The translations under genes were made by a program, and so were the position numbers. From contig NZ_JAYXKP010000004.1 in NCBI RefSeq assembly GCF_036039175.1, positions 1-64,000 of the forward strand: a stretch of 64,000 nt of DNA, written 5' to 3'. Below are positions 32,469 to 40,976 of the stretch, in pieces (positions within the stretch are counted from its first letter, which is position 1; every line of letters starts with the position of its first letter). A model generated the notes under the pieces. It searched no databases, was not told where the DNA came from, and worked only from the letters and a program-made list of their open reading frames with translations. This DNA is from Marinilactibacillus sp036039175. GTDB lineage: Bacteria > Bacillota > Bacilli > Lactobacillales > Carnobacteriaceae_A.

Positions 32469-33200
32469 ATGAAAAATACAGAAAGCGTCAAAGTGTTAGT
32501 AGAACGCAACGAAGAAATCAGCAAAGCATTGTACATAGAAAATCAGAAGTATTATCAAAAATTAGCAGATTACGTTAGATACGGTAGCTATTTAAAAGAT
32601 GAAAAAGAAATAGAAGAATTTTTACTACAAGTACTAGAGGATACACTTCAAGCTCAAAAAGAGGGTGTATCAGCTGAAAGTTACTTCGGAAAAGATCCAA
32701 AATCATCGGCAGATGAATTGTTAGCTACCTTAAGATTTGACTGGATTGGGATCTGGAAAATGCTTGGAGTAGTATTTAGCTTCTACTTTTTCTTCACTTT
32801 CGCAGTGGGGAATTCAAGTGTCGATATTATAAGCTTTGTCGTTCGGATTGTAGGGATTGTGATTGCTGTAGGCATGATATTCAATATCCAAAAAAGAAGC
32901 ATCTATAGTAAAAAGAATACCCGAAAAGACCGTCTACTTTCTAATGTTCTTATAGGACTGGTTCTTTTGCCGATTATTCTATTAGAGTTTTTCTTTAAAA
33001 CAAATTTATTTGTAGTTCAATTTCCCTACTTACTAGTAACCTGCGCAGTCTTTATTGCAGATTTGATGGTTACGTGGAAATGGTTTAAAACACCTAAAGA
33101 AAAACGGGATATTTGGTCGATTTTTATGATGGCTACCTGGATTTCATTATTCATGGGTATTATCAATCATGTCTTATTACCCATGATAATAAGTAGATGA
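32469..33200 (+). CDS. HAAS/DUF1129-like membrane protein, paralog 3
   Basis: I choose ATG 32469 (MKNTESVKVLVERN) with AAAGAGGC upstream; a TTG at 32448 is in frame but unsupported. The 243-residue protein has NEEISKALYIENQKYYQKLADY, YFGKDPKSSADELLATL and four membrane helices. It is closest to paralog 1 in the soluble part. Confidence 0.73.
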   Translation: MKNTESVKVLVERNEEISKALYIENQKYYQKLADYVRYGSYLKDEKEIEEFLLQVLEDTLQAQKEGVSAESYFGKDPKSSADELLATLRFDWIGIWKMLGVVFSFYFFFTFAVGNSSVDIISFVVRIVGIVIAVGMIFNIQKRSIYSKKNTRKDRLLSNVLIGLVLLPIILLEFFFKTNLFVVQFPYLLVTCAVFIADLMVTWKWFKTPKEKRDIWSIFMMATWISLFMGIINHVLLPMIISR

Positions 33201-33455
33201 CGAAGTTAGAATATAGACTTCAATCCTAAACACCTCTTTAGTTAGCATGAAAAATTGTCGCTTTTGAGCATATAATACTAATTAGAGGTATTTCCTATGT
33301 TACGATATAAGTGAGAAAATTGATCTGATAGAAGTTGACCAAGTAACAAGTAATGCGCTTTTATGATTCTTAACTCTTTTTTTAAGAAGGTCCTTTATAA
33401 TAGAGGCAAGATGATAAATACGTTGCATAAAAAGGAAACATAGGAGGACGATCGT

Positions 33456-34625
33456 TTGGAAATCGGGATAGATAAAATGGGGTTTTATACCCCAGAATTT
33501 TTTATAGATATGGAAAAGTTGGCTGAGGTTAGAGGTGTTGAACCAGCTAAGTATACGATCGGAATTGGTCAAGAAAAAATGGCTGTAGCGCCATTGTCTC
33601 AAGACGCAGTAACCATGGCTGCGAACGCAGCGCTTGAAGTTTTGGACGAAGAAGATAGAGAAGCCATTGATTTTGTTTTACTAGGAACAGAATCTGGAGT
33701 AGATCACTCAAAATCTGGCGCTGTATGGGTACACCGTTTAACCGGTATCCAAAAGTATGCACGTTCGGTTGAATTGAAACAAGCTTGTTATAGCGCGACC
33801 GCTGCTATCACAATGGCTATGGGGCATATTTCATTGCATCCTGAACGCAAAGTACTTGTATTAGGAACAGATATTGCGAAATATGGGTTAAATACTGGTG
33901 GAGAACCCACACAAGGTGCGGGTGCTGTCGCAATGGTCTTATCTGCTAATCCTCGCATTTTAGCACTGGATACGGATAGCGTGTCTATGTCAGAAGATAT
34001 TTCGGATTTCTGGCGTCCACTACACTCAGACTACGCCATAGTGGATGGTAAATTCTCGAACCAAGCTTACTTAAACTTCTTAGCGGATGTTTGGGGTGAG
34101 TACAAACAAAGAAACAATCGTGACCTTAGTGATTTTGAAGCATTATGCTTCCATGTACCGTACACTAAAATGGGTAAAAAGGCATTGAAAGCTTTAACGG
34201 AACAGGCTTCTGAAGAAGATGCTGCTCGTCTGATGGGATATTATGAGCCAAGCATTTCTTACAATAAAGCAGTTGGAAACATTTATACAGGATCACTTTA
34301 TTTAAGTCTGTTATCTTTACTAGAACAAGGACCTGAACTGCCAGAAGACGCACGTATCGGTTTATTCAGCTATGGTTCTGGTGGTGTTGGGGAATTCTTC
34401 AGCGGAAAAGTCAAACCTGGATACAAAGAACACATGCTAAAAGACGAACACGAAGCGCTACTCAATAATCGTCGTGAATTATCTATAGAAGAGTACGAAA
34501 ATATTTTACAGCAAGCTTTGCCAAAAGATGAAACAGACATCGAGTTGGACGTTCTGGAAACAACTTCTGGTACGGTTGTACTGAAAGGTGTTCAAGCGAA
34601 CATTCGTCATTACGGTAAAAACTAA
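33456..34625 (+). CDS. mvaS: Hydroxymethylglutaryl-CoA synthase
   Basis: MvaS condenses acetoacetyl-CoA and acetyl-CoA to HMG-CoA in the mevalonate pathway. The 389-residue protein has Glu79 (LLGTESGVDHSKS), Cys111 (ELKQACYSAT) and His233 (CFHVPYTKMG), exactly the catalytic positions of the enterococcal enzyme. The TTG start at 33456 follows ATAGGAGGACGATCG. The gene is followed by a stand-alone thiolase that supplies acetoacetyl-CoA. HMG-CoA reductase is not in the window. Confidence 0.96.
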   Translation: MEIGIDKMGFYTPEFFIDMEKLAEVRGVEPAKYTIGIGQEKMAVAPLSQDAVTMAANAALEVLDEEDREAIDFVLLGTESGVDHSKSGAVWVHRLTGIQKYARSVELKQACYSATAAITMAMGHISLHPERKVLVLGTDIAKYGLNTGGEPTQGAGAVAMVLSANPRILALDTDSVSMSEDISDFWRPLHSDYAIVDGKFSNQAYLNFLADVWGEYKQRNNRDLSDFEALCFHVPYTKMGKKALKALTEQASEEDAARLMGYYEPSISYNKAVGNIYTGSLYLSLLSLLEQGPELPEDARIGLFSYGSGGVGEFFSGKVKPGYKEHMLKDEHEALLNNRRELSIEEYENILQQALPKDETDIELDVLETTSGTVVLKGVQANIRHYGKN

Positions 34626-34684
34626 CCAGACAATTGAACAATATAAATCTAAAGTTGTCTTTAAATAAAGGAGACGTTTCTTTT

Positions 34685-35902
34685 ATGCAAAAAGTATATA
34701 TAGCAGGTGCTAAACGTACACCAATCGGTTCATTTTTGGGTGCTTTAAAAGACGTGTCTGCTTCAGATTTAGGAAAAACGGCTATTGAAGCTGTATTGAG
34801 TCAAAGCGGAATCAACCCTTCAGAAGTCAATGAAGTATCTTTAGGAAATGTTTTGTCTGCCGGTCAAGGTCAAGGTGTAGCTAGACAAGCATCGATTAAA
34901 GCTGGGATACCGGAAACGACTCCTGCTTATAGTACGAATATGGTCTGCGGTAGTGGACTCAAAACAGTCATGAACGCTTTCACCGGTATTCGCGCAGAAG
35001 AATATGATGTTGTGGTTGCAGGTGGAACGGAATCGATGAGCCAGGCACCTTATTTGTTACCAGGACGAACTCGTGACGGGATCAAGATGGGAAACTTCCA
35101 GACAATTGATCATATGGTCCACGACGGACTAACAGATGCGTTCGAAGGATACCATATGGGGATAACAGCTGAAAATATTGCAGAACAATACGAAATATCT
35201 CGTGAAGATCAAGATGCTTTTGCATATGATTCTCAGCAGAGAGCGTTGACTGCACTAGATGAGGGTATCTTTGATGATGAAGTTGTACCTGTCAGTTGGA
35301 CTTCAAGACGCAAGCAAGAGATCACTGTAGATACAGATGAATATCCAAACCGTAACGCGAATCTTGAAAAAATACAGTCTTTGAGACCAGCATTCAAGAA
35401 AGACGGAACAGTGACCGCGGCAAATGCTTCTGGTTTAAACGATGGCGCAAGTGCAACGGTCATTGTGGGTGAAGAATATTTGACGCAGCACGACATTCAG
35501 CCACTAGCTGAAATTGTCGCGATCGGTCAAGGTGGCGTCGATCCTTCTATTATGGGAATGGGACCAGTACCTGCGGTCAAACAAGCTTTGAAGAAATCGG
35601 GATTATCTTTTGAGGATATCGATCTGCTTGAGTTGAATGAAGCTTTTGCCTCACAAAGTTTAGCCGTGATTCAGAAATTATCTGAAGCTTTTGAAGTAGA
35701 CAAAGAAGTATTAAAACAAAAAACCAATCTTCATGGTGGCGCAATTGCTTTAGGTCATCCGATCGGGGCAAGCGGTAACCGCATCTTAGTGACTTTGTTA
35801 TATACATTGAAGCGCAAAGGACTAAAATACGGGATCGCTTCACTTTGTATTGGTGGCGGAATGGGTGCCGCTGTCATTATTAGAAATACAGATGTTGATT
35901 AA
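34685..35902 (+). CDS. Acetyl-CoA acetyltransferase (thiolase)
   Basis: The 405-residue thiolase starts at ATG 34685 (MQKVYIAGAKRTPIGSFLG) after AAAGGAGACG; the frame is open upstream without a binding site. Catalytic Cys88 (NMVCGSGLK), His358 (GGAIALGHPIGASG) and Cys388 (SLCIGGGMGAA) are present. It makes acetoacetyl-CoA for MvaS. In enterococci the same activity is fused to HMG-CoA reductase (MvaE); here it ends as a single-domain enzyme at a terminator. Confidence 0.95.
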   Translation: MQKVYIAGAKRTPIGSFLGALKDVSASDLGKTAIEAVLSQSGINPSEVNEVSLGNVLSAGQGQGVARQASIKAGIPETTPAYSTNMVCGSGLKTVMNAFTGIRAEEYDVVVAGGTESMSQAPYLLPGRTRDGIKMGNFQTIDHMVHDGLTDAFEGYHMGITAENIAEQYEISREDQDAFAYDSQQRALTALDEGIFDDEVVPVSWTSRRKQEITVDTDEYPNRNANLEKIQSLRPAFKKDGTVTAANASGLNDGASATVIVGEEYLTQHDIQPLAEIVAIGQGGVDPSIMGMGPVPAVKQALKKSGLSFEDIDLLELNEAFASQSLAVIQKLSEAFEVDKEVLKQKTNLHGGAIALGHPIGASGNRILVTLLYTLKRKGLKYGIASLCIGGGMGAAVIIRNTDVD

Positions 35903-35910
35903 ATACCTAG

Positions 35911-35946
35911 AGACCAACCTTTGAACATGAAGGTTGGTCTTTTTTA
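35911..35946 (+). terminator. Terminator after the thiolase gene
   Basis: AGACCAACCTT pairs with AAGGTTGGTCT and is followed by TTTTT. Confidence 0.88.
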
Positions 35947-36042
35947 GCTTTAAATTGACTTTTATGGTGATGGTTGTCAATGAATTCATTATAATCAGAA
36001 TATCGAATAGATTTAAAAATACGTTTCGACGAGGAGAAAGCC

Positions 36043-36453
36043 ATGAAATTAACCAAATGGATGATCTTGCCCTTGTTTTTAATGGGATGTAGCAGTCAGG
36101 AATCAAATGAGACCATTGAACCAGCAGAAGAAACGAGTGAAATTACTAGTGTAGAACTAACAGAAACAAAGGATGTTGATCAAAAATACTTATTTGATTC
36201 TTCAGATGATAGGGAGTTAGAGATTATAAACGAAATATTATCTACCGCAACTGAGATGGATGGGATCGTAGACATGATAGACCCGAACTATAAAATGGTT
36301 GTTGAACGGGAAGATGATGAATCAGAAACTTATTCTATCTGGTGGGAAGAAGAAGATCCAACTCAGCTTTCTTTGATGGATTGGGTAGATACACATACAG
36401 TTTATAGACTTGAAGGAGAATCAGCACGTCAGTTTGAAGAACTGATAAAGTAA
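36043..36453 (+). CDS. Small acidic lipoprotein of unknown function
   Basis: The 136-residue protein has a lipobox (LFLMGC, Cys16) and a strongly acidic remainder (Glu, Asp and Thr rich) including SIWWEEEDP. No family is recognised. The start follows GACGAGGAGAAAGCC. It is flanked by terminators on both sides, so it is probably transcribed alone. Confidence 0.75.
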   Translation: MKLTKWMILPLFLMGCSSQESNETIEPAEETSEITSVELTETKDVDQKYLFDSSDDRELEIINEILSTATEMDGIVDMIDPNYKMVVEREDDESETYSIWWEEEDPTQLSLMDWVDTHTVYRLEGESARQFEELIK

Positions 36454-36457
36454 AAAT

Positions 36458-36504
36458 AAAAGTAGAAGGTCCTCTAAAACCAGATTAGAGGACCTTCTAC
36501 TTTT
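36458..36504. terminator. Bidirectional terminator between the lipoprotein gene and mscL
   Basis: AAAAGTAGAAGGTCCTCTAA pairs with TTAGAGGACCTTCTACTTTT across a short loop between convergent genes. Confidence 0.92.
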
Positions 36505-36506
36505 AA

Positions 36507-36893
36507 TTATTCTACGTCTTTTTTAGCTAGTAAATCTCTAATATCTTCCAATAACTCTTCTACTGTAGGTGCTTCTACAGGTGTTTCTTCTGGTTCAGGT
36601 TTATTTCTAAGCGTCAATGTATTGATAAACTTGATGATGAAGAAAAGAACCAGTGCAACCAAGAAAAAGTTGATAACAGCTTGTAGAAATTCCCCATACT
36701 TTAGCTCTGCTGTCCCAATCTCTAAGTACAAATCTGCTATTTCTGCTTGTCCGGTCAATGCAACGATAATCGGTGTAATAATATGTTCAACAAGTGAGTT
36801 CACAATAGCTGTAAAAGCAGATCCCATCACAAGTCCAACCGCTAACTCCAATACATTTCCTCTAGCAATAAATTCTTTGAATTCTTTGATCAT
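36507..36893 (-). CDS. mscL: Large-conductance mechanosensitive channel
   Basis: The 128-residue MscL has the N-terminal amphipathic segment and TM1 pore helix (ARGNVLELAVGLVMGSAFTA), a periplasmic loop and TM2 (INFFLVALVLFFIIKFINTL), then a charged C-terminal helix (VEELLEDIRDLLAKK). It is an emergency valve for hypo-osmotic shock. The binding site GGAAGGATT lies upstream on the minus strand. With the MscS-type gene at 14075 the window encodes both channel types. Confidence 0.96.
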   Translation of the reverse strand: MIKEFKEFIARGNVLELAVGLVMGSAFTAIVNSLVEHIITPIIVALTGQAEIADLYLEIGTAELKYGEFLQAVINFFLVALVLFFIIKFINTLTLRNKPEPEETPVEAPTVEELLEDIRDLLAKKDVE

Positions 36894-37254
36894 ATTTAAT
36901 TAAAATCCTTCCTATAAATAAAATTGCGCATACGCCTATTCATTCTACTGAAGAATGAGAAGATTTTCAAATTTGACTATTTCCCTTTACGCGATTTTTA
37001 CATAAATTTGATAGAAAGCCTCTTTAGAAACGGGGTATACTAAACATCCAGAAAACGGGACTTGTACAAATTGCAGTAGTTTGTAAGAAAAACAGACTTG
37101 ATCGTTCGTGTTTTAATATGTGTTTTTAGAAAAGTGTTCACAAAATTGAGTAGACTTTTGTAATATCGAATGTTACTATTTTAGGTGGACAAGAAATATG
37201 CATATTTGAAATAATTGTAAAGTTGTACTTAGTTAAAACTAGGAGGAAAAAATT
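36894..37254. other. Intergenic region between mscL and the phn-type transporter
   Basis: No gene is visible. It holds the divergent promoters for mscL and the binding-protein gene and the near-symmetric pair CTTGTACAAA and TTTGTAAG around 37064-37090. No clear Pho box could be read. Confidence 0.4.
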
Positions 37255-38316
37255 TTGTCTAACAAATGGTTAAAAGGTTTAGGAATTACTTTTGCTTCAA
37301 CTTTAGTACTAGCAGCATGTGGAAATGGTGGCGACGACAACTCAGCTTCTGAAGAAACAAACGAAGATGGAAACGTAGCAATTGAAGAGCTTTCTGTTCA
37401 ATTCGTACCTTCACGTGATCCAGAAGAAATCGTAGCTGCAACTGCACCCTTAGAAGACATCCTTAAAGACGAGATGGCTGACTTAGGATATGAAATTGGC
37501 AACGTTAAAATCGATGTCGGAACTGACTATGAAGCTGTTGGAGAAGCAATGTCTGCAGGTTCTGTAGATGTAGGATTCTTACCTGGTGGAACTTATGTCC
37601 TTTACGATGACGGAGCAGATGTTATCTTAACTTCAACTCGTGCAGGCTTAAGCAATGATTCTGAAGACCCTGCTGAATGGAATGCAAATAAACCAACTGA
37701 CCCAACGGATGAACAAGTAACTTACTACCGTTCAATCCTAGTAGCAGGTCCTTCTGCAAAAGGCCGCGAATTAGCAGACAAAGTAAATAATGGCGAAGAA
37801 TTAACATGGGAAGATTTAGACTCTGCTTCTTGGAGTGTGATGAGTTCTTCTTCTTCAGCTGGATACATTTATCCAACAATATGGATGCAAGAAAATTACG
37901 AACAATCTTTATCTGACTTGAGCCAAATTTCTCAAGCAGACTCATATGGAACTTCAGTATCTCGTCTTGCGACTGAACAAGCAGACGTTGCAGTAATGTA
38001 TGCAGATGCTCGTCGTGACTATGTTGAAGACTGGGAAGGTACTTTCGGTGGAGAAGACACAATCTGGGACTCTACAGATGTAATTGGCGTAACACCTGGT
38101 ATCTATAACGATACAATTAGTGTAAGTAAAAACTCTGACGTTATGACAGACGATTTAAAAGCAGCATTACAAGATGCATTCATCAATATTGCAAACACAG
38201 ATGAAGGTAAAGAAATTATCGCTATCTACTCTCACGAAGGATACGAAAAATCTGAAAGTTCAGATTATGATGTTGAGCGTGAAGCACAACAAATCCTTAG
38301 AGATCTAACAAACTAA
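37255..38316 (+). CDS. phnD: Phosphate/phosphite/phosphonate ABC transporter binding lipoprotein
   Basis: The 353-residue protein has a lipobox (LVLAAC, Cys22) and the PhnD fold: LSVQFVPSRDPEEIV, VDVGFLPGGTYVLYDDGADV, and the conserved YRSILVAGPSAKG and SSSSAGYIYPTIWM segments. The TTG start follows TAGGAGGAAAAAAT. It captures phosphonate, phosphite or phosphate for PhnCEE; no C-P lyase or phosphonatase gene is adjacent, so the ligand is uncertain. A hairpin after the gene can reduce transcription of phnC and the permeases. Confidence 0.9.
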   Translation: MSNKWLKGLGITFASTLVLAACGNGGDDNSASEETNEDGNVAIEELSVQFVPSRDPEEIVAATAPLEDILKDEMADLGYEIGNVKIDVGTDYEAVGEAMSAGSVDVGFLPGGTYVLYDDGADVILTSTRAGLSNDSEDPAEWNANKPTDPTDEQVTYYRSILVAGPSAKGRELADKVNNGEELTWEDLDSASWSVMSSSSSAGYIYPTIWMQENYEQSLSDLSQISQADSYGTSVSRLATEQADVAVMYADARRDYVEDWEGTFGGEDTIWDSTDVIGVTPGIYNDTISVSKNSDVMTDDLKAALQDAFINIANTDEGKEIIAIYSHEGYEKSESSDYDVEREAQQILRDLTN

Positions 38317-38359
38317 TCAATAGATATCATCAAACTTAATACTCAATACCCAAAGATCA

Positions 38360-38392
38360 AGCTAGGAGACTCAATCTCCTGGCTTTCTTTTT
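38360..38392 (+). terminator. Attenuating terminator between phnD and phnC
   Basis: AGCTAGGAGA pairs with TCTCCTGGCT followed by a T-rich run. No promoter is obvious between it and phnC, so partial read-through is likely. Confidence 0.75.
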
Positions 38393-38422
38393 GAGTATGT
38401 CTTAGAAAGGACAACGTGAATT

Positions 38423-39202
38423 ATGATCGAATTTATTAATGTAAATAAAACCTATCCAAATGGGGTTACTGCATTAAAAGACGTAAACCTGAAGATTGAA
38501 CAAGGAGAATTTGTAGCGATTATCGGCTTGTCTGGAGCAGGTAAATCTACTTTGATCCGTTGTATTAATCGTATGCATGAAATCAACGAAGGTACTTTAA
38601 ATGTAGACGGTGTAAATGTAAGCAACTTAAGAGGAAAACAGGTTAGGGACTTCCGTCGTAAAATCGGTATGATTTTTCAATCTTTCAACCTTGTAACGAG
38701 AACGACTGTATTAAATAATGTGCTGGTTTCTTCTGTTCCAGAATTGTCTTTTTGGAGAAAAACGTTAGGATTATTTCCTAAAGAGAAAAAGATTGCAGCT
38801 CTTGAAGCATTGGATAAAGTCGGTATCTTAGATAAAGCTTACAACCGTGTAGATCAATTATCTGGTGGGCAGCAGCAACGTGTAGCGCTTGCGCGTACAC
38901 TAGCTCAAAATCCTTCGATTATCTTAGCAGATGAGCCTGTAGCTTCTTTAGATCCGGTAACGGCAAAAGTGGTTATGGACGATTTCAAACGTATCAATCA
39001 GGAAATGGAAATGTCTATTTTGATCAATATCCATCACGTTGAACTAGCTTTGGAATACGCAGACCGCGTTATCGGCGTTCGTAAAGGTGAAGTCGTTTAT
39101 GATGGGAAATCAGAAGATGTGACACAAGATGTGTTGAACAACATCTATGGTAGTTTGACTGAAGTTCCGCATATGGATGATCCCGAAGAAGCAAAAGTGT
39201 AA
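38423..39202 (+). CDS. phnC: Phosphonate-type ABC transporter ATPase
   Basis: The 259-residue ATPase has Walker A GLSGAGKST, Q-loop IFQSFNL, signature LSGGQQQR, Walker B IILADEPVASLDP and His in NIHHVE; the ASLDP motif is typical of PhnC. It energises uptake by the two PhnE permeases downstream. The start follows AGAAAGGACAACGTGAATT. Confidence 0.95.
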   Translation: MIEFINVNKTYPNGVTALKDVNLKIEQGEFVAIIGLSGAGKSTLIRCINRMHEINEGTLNVDGVNVSNLRGKQVRDFRRKIGMIFQSFNLVTRTTVLNNVLVSSVPELSFWRKTLGLFPKEKKIAALEALDKVGILDKAYNRVDQLSGGQQQRVALARTLAQNPSIILADEPVASLDPVTAKVVMDDFKRINQEMEMSILINIHHVELALEYADRVIGVRKGEVVYDGKSEDVTQDVLNNIYGSLTEVPHMDDPEEAKV

Positions 39203-39214
39203 GGAGGAGAAACA

Positions 39215-40042
39215 TTGGAAGAAACAGTTTACGATAAGATTTTCAAGCCGAAAACTTACACATTAGAAAATGGTAAAACAGTCAAACAAAGAGCTTCTAG
39301 AACGCCACTGATTCTCTTGCTTGTGCTGATTGCTACGTACGCTTCGTTTAGAACGACTGGTGCAGATTTATCTTTATTATTAAAACGTGGTAACCAGTTT
39401 TTTGTCATTATCATTGGAATGTTCCCGCCTAACTTTGAGTTTCTTTCAAACATTTGGGGACCTTTATTCGATACAATTCAAATGTCATTATTAGGATCGC
39501 TTGCAGGGGCTCTAGTAGCTGTACCGCTAGCCTTACTTTCATCTAGTAATATTATTAAAAATGCATTCGTTAATGGATTCTTCAAATTCTTCTTAAGTAT
39601 TCTAAGAACTTTACCGACATTGGTTCTGGCATTGATCTTTACCTTTTTATTCGGATTAGGGACAATGGCAGGGATGTTATCCATTTTCATCTTTACCTCT
39701 TCTTACGTCGGAAAACTAATGTATGAACATATTGAAAATGTGGACATGGGCGCTTTTGAAGCAAACGAATCGATGGGATTATCGAAAGTAGAAGCTTTCA
39801 GGTATGCGATTATTCCAGAAGTATTGCCGACATACTTGTCAGTATCTCTGTATGCATTTGAAGGAAACGTTCGATATGCGGCAATTTTAGGATATGTAGG
39901 TGCGGGTGGTATTGGGCTAGTTCTTAATGAGCGTCTGGGCTGGAGAGATTATCCTAGTGTAGGAATGGTTCTTTTAGTCTTAATGATCGTAGTGTTCATT
40001 ATTGAACGCGTCAGTGAATACTTTAGACGTAAATTGTCTTAG
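39215..40042 (+). CDS. phnE: Phosphonate-type ABC permease 1
   Basis: The 275-residue permease has about six helices and the PhnE coupling loop FEANESMGLSKVEAFRYAII, then YAAILGYVGAGGIGLVL. The TTG start follows AAGGAGGAGAAACA and the gene is 12 bases after phnC. It pairs with the following permease. Confidence 0.94.
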   Translation: MEETVYDKIFKPKTYTLENGKTVKQRASRTPLILLLVLIATYASFRTTGADLSLLLKRGNQFFVIIIGMFPPNFEFLSNIWGPLFDTIQMSLLGSLAGALVAVPLALLSSSNIIKNAFVNGFFKFFLSILRTLPTLVLALIFTFLFGLGTMAGMLSIFIFTSSYVGKLMYEHIENVDMGAFEANESMGLSKVEAFRYAIIPEVLPTYLSVSLYAFEGNVRYAAILGYVGAGGIGLVLNERLGWRDYPSVGMVLLVLMIVVFIIERVSEYFRRKLS

Positions 40043-40056
40043 AGAGGAAGAGTTAA

Positions 40057-40872
40057 ATGAACGAAGCAATTCAAACACAATATAACAAAGCCCCGAATCG
40101 TAAATTGTACTTTATAACAATATCAATTATTATATTAGCTCTTCTGATCTGGTCATTTATAGGTGTCGATATTACAGGCTTAGATCAAAAAGGAACAGGT
40201 CTTGCAGTCAACATTGTCAGAGGGATTGTAACGCCAGATTTAGAATTTTTATTTGACTTTTCAACTCAAGGTGTACCGTACCTATTGTACGAAACAATTG
40301 CCATCGCTTTACTGGGAACAGTATTTGGTTCTTTACTAGCTATTCCAATTTCATTTTTGATGGCGCCAAGTGTAGTTAGTGGACCAGTGGCTTATATCAC
40401 AAGACTGGTTGTTATCTTTATTCGTACGATTCCATCGCTGGTTTACGGGATTATGTTTATTCGTGTAACAGGTCCAGGGGCTTACGCAGGGGTACTCACG
40501 ATGTCAATCACTTCGATTGGTATGATTTCTAGACTGTATGTTGACGTTATTGAAAATCTAGACCGTGGTGTACTAGAAGCGATGACTTCAATGGGCTGTA
40601 CGACGTATCAGAAAATTCGTTATGGTATTTTACCACAGCTATTTTCAAGCTTCTTATCTACAACGATTTATCGTTTCGATATGAACTTACGTGATGCGAC
40701 GATTTTAGGATTAGTTGGTGCTGGTGGTATCGGTGCACCATTGATTTTCGCAATGAGATCTTATCGTTGGAACCAAGTTGGATCTATTCTGATTGGACTA
40801 GTCGTACTGATTCTTTTAGTGGAACTATTCTCAAACAAACTAAGATCTAGATTAGTTAGCGGAACAAAATAA
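40057..40872 (+). CDS. phnE: Phosphonate-type ABC permease 2
   Basis: The 271-residue permease is a diverged partner of the upstream one, with LEAMTSMGCTTYQKIRYGIL and the conserved DATILGLVGAGGIGAPL. It follows after 14 bases and its reading frame ends shortly before a terminator. Two PhnE subunits are common in PhnDCEE systems. Confidence 0.94.
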   Translation: MNEAIQTQYNKAPNRKLYFITISIIILALLIWSFIGVDITGLDQKGTGLAVNIVRGIVTPDLEFLFDFSTQGVPYLLYETIAIALLGTVFGSLLAIPISFLMAPSVVSGPVAYITRLVVIFIRTIPSLVYGIMFIRVTGPGAYAGVLTMSITSIGMISRLYVDVIENLDRGVLEAMTSMGCTTYQKIRYGILPQLFSSFLSTTIYRFDMNLRDATILGLVGAGGIGAPLIFAMRSYRWNQVGSILIGLVVLILLVELFSNKLRSRLVSGTK

Positions 40873-40889
40873 AATATAGTATACTCGAG

Positions 40890-40922
40890 AAGTTGCATCT
40901 TGGAAAAGGTGCAGCTTTTTAT
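40890..40922 (+). terminator. Terminator of the phnDCEE operon
   Basis: AGTTGCATC pairs with GGTGCAGCT (with G-T pairs) and is followed by TTTTT. Confidence 0.75.
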
Positions 40923-40976
40923 TATAATTGGAAAGCGCCGGTTGTAAGCAAGAAAACCGTGCTGCGGAGGGTTTAA

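Noticed and set aside
36894..37254. Pho box upstream of phnD
   Set aside because: One TTCACA-like half-site can be found but no properly spaced direct repeat.
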